64,000 nucleotides of DNA from Cryptomeria japonica (Eukaryota; Streptophyta; Pinopsida; Cupressales; Cupressaceae). The stretch lies in assembly GCF_030272615.1 (NCBI RefSeq), contig NC_081411.1, forward strand, positions 835,438,136 through 835,502,135. The letters run 5' to 3'. The notes beneath the pieces were generated by a model, which was not told the DNA's origin, did no database searches, and saw only the letters and a program-made list of their open reading frames with translations. This document shows, in pieces, positions 54,801 to 64,000 of the stretch; position 1 is the stretch's first letter, and each line of letters starts with the position of its first letter. The position numbers and the translations under genes are program-made.

Positions 54801-57800
54801 TAATGATCTCTTCTTACAATACTTCACTTCTTTCATTATTACTTCCTACAAAATAACAGTGGGAAAAGACTGAGATTTCTCAGGGATTTCAATGATCTAC
54901 TAATCATCATTGAACACTTGCCAATGCTCCATATTATTAGGAACACTAGGCCAATATATGACTTCTACTTGAAAAGTTTTATCAACAAAATCAAGATGAG
55001 GCAGGAGAAAAGAAGCTGAGAAGACCAAGGAATCAACCCTAGTGTTCTGGCTTCTTGGAGCTGATTCAATTGAAAAAGAATCAAACATCTCAATACAATC
55101 CTAAACTCTGTTTCTATAGTGTCTCAGTCGACGATTATTCACAATATAGATATTTCTGATCTATTTAACAATTAATGCAACATCTCCTACAACTTTTAGT
55201 TGTTTGATCCCCTTTTCTTGGGCCAGACCTAAACCAAGTAGCAAGGCTTCATACTCAACTATGTTATTGGTATTGGAAAACTCTAACTTTAAGGCAAAAG
55301 GAAATTTATGACCATCAGGTGACACTAGAACAACACCTACTCCTAATTCGACATGGGCACAACTTGCATCAAATTCTAGTGTCCATAATTCATTCATCAA
55401 ATTGGGATAAATCTGGTCTACACTGTCACTGGGATTCGAGGAACACATGTAAGTGCTTGACCCAGTTTCTACAAATAAGATATCTACCTTGGGATCCCCA
55501 GACTTTAGTTGTGTGAATTTGGCTTTAGGTTGAGGGTTTAGACAAATAATTTTCCCTTCGAGTGGGATTAGGGCATGGGTCCAATCCATCTGTATTTCCC
55601 CTCCCAAGTCTTTACAAAAACTTCTACTTAGGAGCATTACATAACTGGATGGGATGTCAACAACTAGTATAGTTAGCTTTAATATCCTTTTAGGAAAGGT
55701 GGCTAAAGCTACTTGTGCATCCTCAATCTGCCCTATGATTTGAATTGCAGAACCATCCATGGAGTAACATTTACCCTGAGAGGAGGTAATGGAAAGACTT
55801 AGGGCTTGGGCTTCTTGACTAGGCATCACATTTTCTGAAGCTCCAGAGTCGATAATACAATTATTTAACCTAAAACCAACAATGAATAAAGACACATAAA
55901 ATGTTTCTGGTCTGGTAGAGGGATCTGGTGAACAAGAAGGATCCTTTTTTGAATTGGAAAAAACTTGTTCTTCAACACCGACTTCATTTTCACAAATGAG
56001 CTAGGGATTACATTGAGATAATGAAGTTTCTTCTTGAATATACTTAATTAGTCTATCCAATTCTAACATAAGGAAAATAAAAAACCTACACTAACACCCC
56101 CCCTTAAGCGTAGCTTAGGTGGGTGAAAATATGGGTCCCGACAAATGCAACCATGTTAGGTACCCATGTACATAGATAGCCCCCCCAAAAGAAGAAGGCC
56201 CCCATAAGAGGAATATCCCCCCCCCCCTAAATAAGGAGAGAAAGGAAGAAGGACTACGAAGTCCCTCCTGAAGTAGACACCTGTCGTATCTCAAGCAGAG
56301 ATCGCAAATGAAGGAACTTGCTTTCGGTGAAGGGTTTCGTGAAGATGTCCACAGTTTGCTCCATTGTAGAATAATACTTAAGATCAATGATGCCTTCTTG
56401 AATGAGCTCCCAAATATGGTGCATATGTATCTCAATGTGTTTCATCCTCTGGTGATGAACTGGATTTCTTGAGTCTGTATAGCACTTTGATTATCACAAA
56501 AGATGATAGTAGGCTTCCTAATTGGAATACCAAACTCAGTGAGAATACTCTGAAGCCAAATAGCCTCAGTGGTGGGATTAACTGCCCCTCGATACTCAGC
56601 CTCTGTTGATGAAAGAGCAATTGTAGACTGCTTCTTACTCGAGCAACAAACTGGGCCAGAACCAAGTGAGAAGCAATACCCAGAAGTGGACTTGCGATCC
56701 TGAGAATCACCCGCCCAATCTAAATCCGTATATCCCACCAAGTCAATATCCATGCCTACTGCATACTGAATTCCATAATTGTGAGTACCCTGAATGTAGT
56801 GGAGAATCCGCTTAGCTACTTTCCAATGCAACTCATGTGGCTCTTGCATGAATCTAGAGACCATGCCCACCACATATGAAATTTCAGGTCTCATATGAGT
56901 CAAGTAGATGAGGCTCCCAACAATTTGTGGATATAAAGTTCTATCAACCAAGGGTGAAGAGCACTTAGCCTCAAGTTTGACCCCAGACAAAAAAGGAGTA
57001 GGTGCAGGATTACAATCAACCATGCGAAACCTAGAGAGCATATCAAGTGCATACTTGGGTTGTCCAAGGAAGATTCCTGAAGAAGATTGAGTAATCTCAA
57101 TTCCCAAGAAGTAATGTAGAAGACCCAAGTCTGACATTAGAAATCTATCATGTAGAGCAGTTTTCACTACCTTGATGGTGGATGAGTGACTCCCTGTGAT
57201 CAACAAGTCATCAACATAGAGAACTAGAAATGTGAGAGTATCATCTTGGTGCAGAATGTAGACGTTTGGATCATAATGGCATCAAGTAAAACCAACTGTC
57301 AGAAGGAAGGAGTCCATCTTGGCATACCAAGCTCGAGGAGCTTGTTTGAGGCCATAGAGAGACTTTCGAAGTCAACACACAAGTGAAGGATCTTGAACAA
57401 ACCCTTGTGGCAGCTCCATGTAGATTTCCTCCTGAAGGTCACCATGAAGAAATGTACTCTTGACATCCATCTGATGAACTTCCCAATGATGGGTTGTAGC
57501 AATAGCAAGGACAAGCCGGATGGAATTCATCTTAGCAACTGGAGCAAAAGTCTCAGAGTAATCAACCCCTGGAACTTGGGAAAAGCCTTTTGCTACCAAG
57601 CGAGCCTTACTTATCAACCGACCCATCTACTGCAAATTTTGTTTGATAGACCCACTTGCATCGAACAAGTTTCCTTCCCTTAGGAAGAGGAACTAAATCC
57701 CATGTGTGATTCCTTTCCAAGGAATTAAACTCTTCTTGCATTGCAGCATCCCATTTAGGAATACCTGTAGCTTCTTGAAAAGACTGTGGATCAGAATCTG

Positions 57801-60800
57801 AAGCAATGAAGAGATGTGGAGCTTGCTGAAATTGTGACCTAGTTCTTCTAGTATCTGATGGATCACCAAGCCAATCTCCTGCTGACTCAAAAGTTTGTCG
57901 AGCCCAAAGAGGCACTGAAGCTAGAGAGTCTGGGGGAGAATCATCAACCTCTGAAGGATGACTATGAGAAGAATGTGAATCCTCACCATCACTGTCACCA
58001 TCTGAAGTGGAGGAAGAAGACTCCTCATCAAGATTAGGAGGATTAAGATCCTCAAAAGAACTGTCATAATCATGCAATGTCTCCAATGTGATAGTGGATG
58101 GAGAAGTGGTATGAGAAGAAATAGAAGAGCTCTCCTCAAAACAAACACTCCTCTCAATGAACAACTCATGTGTAGAGGGATGGAGAAGTCTATACCCTTT
58201 GACATCATCTGGATACCCAACAAATATGCAAGGCTTGCTCTGCGGATCCATAGCCTTGCGTTTCTCTGCTGGAATGTGGGCCCATGCAAGAGAACCAAAC
58301 ACTCTAAAATGCTTAACTATAGGTTTCCGACCGGTCCAAGCTTGAAAAGGAGTTACCCCCTTCACAACTTTATGAGGAACTCGGTTCTGGATGTAACATG
58401 CACAATTGATGGCCTCTGCCCAATACTGAGGTGCCAAAGACTTGGAGTGAATCATACAATTTGCCATCTCCTTCAAGGACCTATTCTTTCATTTTATGAC
58501 ACCATTATGTTGAGGACTGTATGGAACTGTGTGCTGCATATTGATACCCTGAAGCACAAAATTGTTCAAACTGATTATTAACATATTCACCCCCATTATC
58601 TGTACGCAGAATCTTGATGAACTTCCCAAATTGTTTCTCTGCAAAAGCTTTGAAATCAAGAAAATTCTCAAATACCTCAGACTTTTGTTTGAGAAAGTAA
58701 ACCCATGTAAATCTGGTAAAGTCATCAATAAATGTTAAGACATATCTAGCCCTGTTGAAAGATGGTTGTGGAAATGGTCCTACCAAGTCACTATGTACCA
58801 ACTCCAATAGCTGTGGAGCTCTCCATGCTTTGCCTTTATCATACTTCTCCTCAGGATTCTTACCAAGAATACATCCTTGGCAAACTCCATCAGAAAATTG
58901 AATAGAAGGCAACCCTGAAACCATGTCCTGTTGACTGAGTTGTTTCAAGTAACGATAGTTCAAGTGGCCAAATCGTTGATGCCACAAATAACTAATCTCA
59001 TCTGCATGAGTGAGTAAAACTATCGAAGGAGAGTCAGGAACAAAGTGAGAAAACTGATATAATCTGGATTGATGATCTTCTTTTCCCACAACAATAGTAG
59101 ACCCATTATGCATTTCATTGATTACCACTATATCTGGTGTGAACTCAACTCGCTTGCTAGAACCAATGTGAGTGATTTGATAAATAGATAGGAGATTAGT
59201 TGATAAAGATGGAACACAAAGGACATCCTTAAATGTTCCTTCGCCCACATCAACAAACCCTCTCCCATGCACTTCAACAGGAGTGTCATCACCCATTAGT
59301 ATGGAAGGCATAGAACATGGCTCTAAAGAGGTGAAATCATCTTTTGAAGAAGCCATGTGGTGCGAAGCACCCGATTCAATTATCCAAGAATAGGGTTGTG
59401 AAGCAAAAGCAACTAGGGCCTTACCCTTTCCTTTCCCTTTACTCTTATCTGTATCCTTAGAAGATCCTTCTGATGAACTCTGTTTGACTGAATCAGGCAC
59501 CTTGATATTATTCTTTTCAAGAAGATTTGAAAGGTGATCAATTTGTTTCTTTAAACACTTATGTTCATCATGACCAGGCCTCTTACAATAAGAACACTTG
59601 ACCTTCTCCTTCTTAGGTTGTTCACCTCTTGATGAAGAGGTTTGATTATCTGCTTTTGAAGTAGCAGATTTTTTATCTTTTTTCTTCTCTCCTTGGTTCT
59701 TTTGTTTCTTATCTTGCTTACTAGACCCTTTTTGTTCTTTTGTGCCTTGATTGACAACTAAGGCATGTGACTTAGAGGGTTTTATTGTACCCATTTGAAC
59801 CAATTTGTCTTGCTCCCTAGTGAGTTCTGCAACAAATTCATCCAGAGAAGGCATTTTGAATGTGGTACCTAGGGCACATTTTGTAGCATAGAATGTAGAA
59901 ACAAACACTGAATAGTTAGGACCAAGCTTAGACAGAATACTCAAGATCAGTTGCTTATCATCTTTCTTAGTTCCACACCATTCCAACTGCAATCTTACAG
60001 ATTTAAGTTTAGTGAAGAAGTCTTGTATAGTATCAAAATTGGTTGGATTCAACCCTATGAGTTCATTCTCTAACTGATGACCTCTTAGCTCATCCTACTT
60101 ACCAAAGAGGTTTTCCAAAGTGGTCCACACTGCATTTGGTGTAGTGGTAGATTCAATGTGAAAAAGAAGGTCTGGAGAGACTGACATACATAGAGTACCA
60201 AAAGCTTCATCACATTTATTAAACCATTTAATCTTTTCTGCAACATCTTGAGGTTCAGTTTCAAGTCCCATAGTAACATGATGATATCCATGTCTTTTTA
60301 GATATATTATCATCTTAGATTTCCATTCAAAATGATTATATGGTGTTAAAAGTGGAACTATAGATGCATCCATGATAGTAAAAAAGAAGATTGCAAAGAA
60401 TCAGGAAAAGTGCAAGAAAGAAGGCACAAGAGACGCCCCCCTTTTCACTAGTCTCAGAAATCACCCCCCCCAAATATTTCAAGGTTGGCACTTTATAATT
60501 AGTGCATTTACAAGGCTTTTTATCAGATTACAATTCTTTTAAGAAACCAATAGATATTTTAAATACAAATAATTTGAGACAAGATCTGAAACAAATTAGC
60601 CTGATAACTGCTTAATTTATCTCAATACCTTTCCAACAACTATTAGTTTTTGAGAAACAGAGTTGTGGGGAGAAAGATATGACTAGTTGAAGAGAAAAAG
60701 AAGTAGATGATACATCCTTTAATATCTAATAGAAAAAGGCAAAAAATTTCAATTAGACCTGCAATAATGGAGAGTTCTCATTTCCAACTTTCCGTCAAGT

Positions 60801-63800
60801 ATTTGTTTGCCAAAATTTGACACCCGAGGCAAAAGTTGTGCAACTTTTAAGAAAGGTTGCTGAATTTCCCTGATAGAAAAACGGCTTAGTACCTATTCAA
60901 GCTCTATTTCTGCAAAATTATTACTTTTTTGATAATACCATCCGAAACGCAAAAGTTTTTCGATGTTGGGAAGAAAACCCAGAAATCATTTTTTGTGAAA
61001 GTGAACAGAAGTTGGAACACTAAAGCCGAAATGAAAATAGCTCCAGTAAAAAGATTTTACTCTGATTTTTTTACTATGTCCTCCAAACTCTGATTTTGGT
61101 GAAGTAAAAGTCACTTTTGACTTTATCAAGCCTTATGGACATTCTGGAAATTCTTATTAAGCTTCCAATATTACCACAAAGCTGCAATCACCCAGATCTT
61201 ACAAGAACACATACATGTAAACTAGATTTAACTAGAAGCTATTTTCCTTTAAACTGTTCTGATTCTTTAGATCACACGAGAATGCAGGAGAAGAGCATAC
61301 TTAGTTTTTAAGGAAAATATTAGCTATATTAAAGTCTCAAATCCCTCAAATAAAAAAAAACAAAACAATGAGCTATACCAGACAATAGGCTTTGATACCA
61401 TGTGAGATTCTGCGAGAAGCGAGAATCGAGCCAAGATCTGATGTCGGTCGTAGATCACATGCAACTCCTCACACAACGGATGATTGAAGATCAAAATAGC
61501 TGAATGGAGATAATTTCAATATGAGAGAGAAATAGAGACAAAGAGGAGAATTTGGAGAAGACTCTCACCGAGCTATTACTCCACTAGTGAAGGTGAGAGT
61601 ATAGTGCTTATTATATAGAAAAATATAAGCATATACATCCAAGGGGTGCATTAAGTGGGAGGTTTTACCTTCTTGGTAAATGCCAAAACATGTGGCATAA
61701 CCTCCTTACATGAAGACAAAAAAGGAGTTGAGAAAGTTGGCACATAAGGCCAAAAGAGGGTGTGAAACCCAACTACCCCATAACCCACTTAGGAAATGAC
61801 AAAATAGTGATTAGGAGAGGTGGCACAACAAGCCAAAAGAGGGTGTGTAACTCAACTATCTATGTGAGGTGGGGAGTTACACATGTAGCTGAAGTATTTC
61901 ACCACGTGTCCTCATATAAACCACTCCTATTAACCTAAGCAAGCTTAAATAATATATGTGTAGGAAAAATAAATACCCCCTAACATAAGGAAAATAAAAA
62001 ACCTACACTAATATTTTGGAGTTAGCCTTAGATATTCAACATGGGAAATTTGGATCTTAGTATTTTTACAAGACATAATAATATCAAAAGAATTAGGATT
62101 TAAAATGACAACAGGAGAGGTGGAAGGTGTTACCTCAACTTCTGATTCTTTCAAAGTCCCCTATTCTACTTTATTTTGCTTGGTCAAAAGATTGTTTGGA
62201 GTGGGGGAAGGTTACTCTATTCTCCATTTGCATGTTGTGATCTGGTGAACATGACATAATTCAAAGCATTCACTTCAATCAACACATCCTCCTTATCACC
62301 GTTGTCAGGTACATAGTCAAAAAATTTCACACCAGCATCCTTGGAGGGGCTAGGCTCTTCTAAATAGGGTTCAATGGAACATTCACTTATTGAGAGAATC
62401 TATGTATACCTTATCATCTGTGGGAAAGTAGCTCCATCATGATCAGAAGTCAGGTGGAAATTGTAGTGATGAAGACCCCACGATTACTAGCCTTTGATTC
62501 AGAGAAGTTATAGACAAGGTCTTATTTTGAGATCCTTGGTAATTATAATCTCTTCTAGGAATGTCTTGATAAGAAGTTGACAGACCCTTTGGAATTTGCC
62601 TTTTCAAAGTGATGATATCATTCGCCAACCTCTGAATTACAGGATCAATGGAGTTTATCAATGAGGGTTTACCAGTCTGCAACTCTATCTTCCATTTCCC
62701 AGCCACTATTAGATCGTCTTCAATTGCCACAACCAAATTTTGAGCAACTTCTAAATCATTTGCACCTTCCCTTTTAATGGTGAAACTTATGTCAGGTGGA
62801 AGGGTATTGATAAACATAGCTTTCAACAAATGATCACTCGAGTTCATATTCGTGGTGATTCTATTATATAATTTATTGAACCCTACCACAAAATCTCTCA
62901 TAGTCTCATACACCTCTTTCTTCATAGAGCCTAACTGGGCAACCAAGACTGAATGATCCTCTATTGTTTTAAACCTATTTTCAAATTTTGCCCTCAATGT
63001 ATTCCAGTCATTTATGGAAGCATTAGGTAAAGAATAGAACCAATCCACTGCAGAACCCCTCAGAGATTCTACAAATAACCTCATGGCAACATCTTCATGC
63101 TGCATGCCAAAATTGAGGAGGTAGCAAAAAAAGCTTTCAAATGTTCATCATAAGATTTTTTTCCATCTCCATTAAACTTAGGTATAATTTTCCCAAACCC
63201 TCTTGGTAAATCATGAAGTTGAACTCCAACACGGAATGCAAGGGGACCTATAGCAACAAACCATAGAACAATTTGAGACATGGTAAAGGGATTATGAGGA
63301 GGAAAGAAAGCTTGGATTGGTAAGATAGTTCCTTGCAAGACAAGAATCTGGCTAAGTGTATGCGAACTTTCCGGAGTAGGCCTACTAGGTCTAGGAGGAG
63401 AAGGTGGTCTGCTAGTAGACTTGGTCCTTCACATGGGTGGAAAGGCTGAGAAGTTAATATATTCCAAGAACTAAAAGTCTTTATCCACCACCCCTTTCTT
63501 TTTATCACTTCTAGTATATCTTTTGGAAGCCAGAAATTCACACTAAATCAATAAGACTCGGAGTCGCCAACTTCTACTTATAGTGGAAGATTTGATTAAT
63601 TCAAGGGGCCAACAAAGGAACAAATTCATCTACTACACCACACCTTCTTGAGAAACATTCAAATGCACGACATTCTCTCCAAATTCTTCTTCTTTATCAA
63701 AAATTGCATTAACTCTATGGAACTGGCAGTCAGTTCTTCTTTGTTCCCAAGAAAGACATCGAAGACCTACAACTATATCTTCTTGATTATTAGTTAACCA

Positions 63801-64000
63801 GTCCACATTAGGCTACAGAATAGGGGAAACCTACCTTGGCAAAACCATGGCTAACTACTGCAAACAAATTAATGATATACAATAATGGATTCTTTATTTC
63901 CCCAACAGAGTCGCCAAAAAATTGTTGGTTAACAAATTTATCACCTAACTCTATATTATCATGCCCACAAAGGTGACAAATGTTACCAGAGTTGAACCAA

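Overview
This window looks like plant nuclear DNA from a very large, repeat-rich genome; a gymnosperm (conifer) is my best inference, not a proof. One spliced host gene is visible, a plant Shaker-type K+ channel with canonical GT-AG introns. Nearly everything else is LTR retrotransposons, solo LTRs, LINE pieces and tandem repeats, many nested and old. No rRNA, CRISPR array or prokaryotic operon is present.

Layout. 1-1239 is the 3' end (polypurine tract plus LTR) of a plus-strand element whose body lies outside the window. 1248-4039 holds a small Copia-like element, a second partial copy of it and a LINE RNase H scrap. 4055-11607 contains exon fragments of a second, broken K+ channel copy. Exon 2 of that copy is split by about 7 kb of inserted material: LTRs, a LINE ORF1 pseudogene and a clean solo LTR with TSD TCTTT. 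14326-20551 is a nearly complete but dead L1-type LINE on the minus strand. It has ORF1, an overlapping TAATG stop-start junction and ORF2, and is flanked by a 17-bp direct repeat. 20961-24400 is the K+ channel gene: 8 exons, 498 codons, open throughout, on the minus strand, with a C-terminus shorter than usual. 24866-31500 holds a SINE-like element, a 147-bp higher-order minisatellite, a tRNA-like relic, diverged AT-rich tandem repeats and a LINE ORF1 fragment.

31504-38640 is a minus-strand LTR element with Sirevirus-like traits. It has gag zinc knuckles and a very large extra ORF but no pol, and a Gypsy-type solo LTR with TSD GAAGT sits inside it. 38925-41400 is LTR-like sequence carrying more than ten copies of a dyad-symmetric 18-bp motif. 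41923-43372 is another solo LTR (TSD ATGAT). 43553-48144 is low-copy-looking DNA with a dispersed duplication, a 124-bp tandem duplication and a Copia LTR.

48145-64000 is one decayed Gypsy element on the minus strand, running off the window. Its order is gag, protease, an RNase H of the archaeal/plant type, RT, the usual Gypsy RNase H, integrase, then an extra ORF. A complete Copia element (56062-62013) is nested between its gag and protease, and a solo LTR (TSD TCGAT) is nested near its 3' end.

The elements do not act together as a pathway; the window records successive insertions around one channel gene and its dead duplicate. The points I would look at first are the short K+ channel and its duplicate, the PR-RNaseH-RT-RNaseH-INT order, the pol-less element with a roughly 970-codon extra ORF, the TAATG junction and the dyad array.
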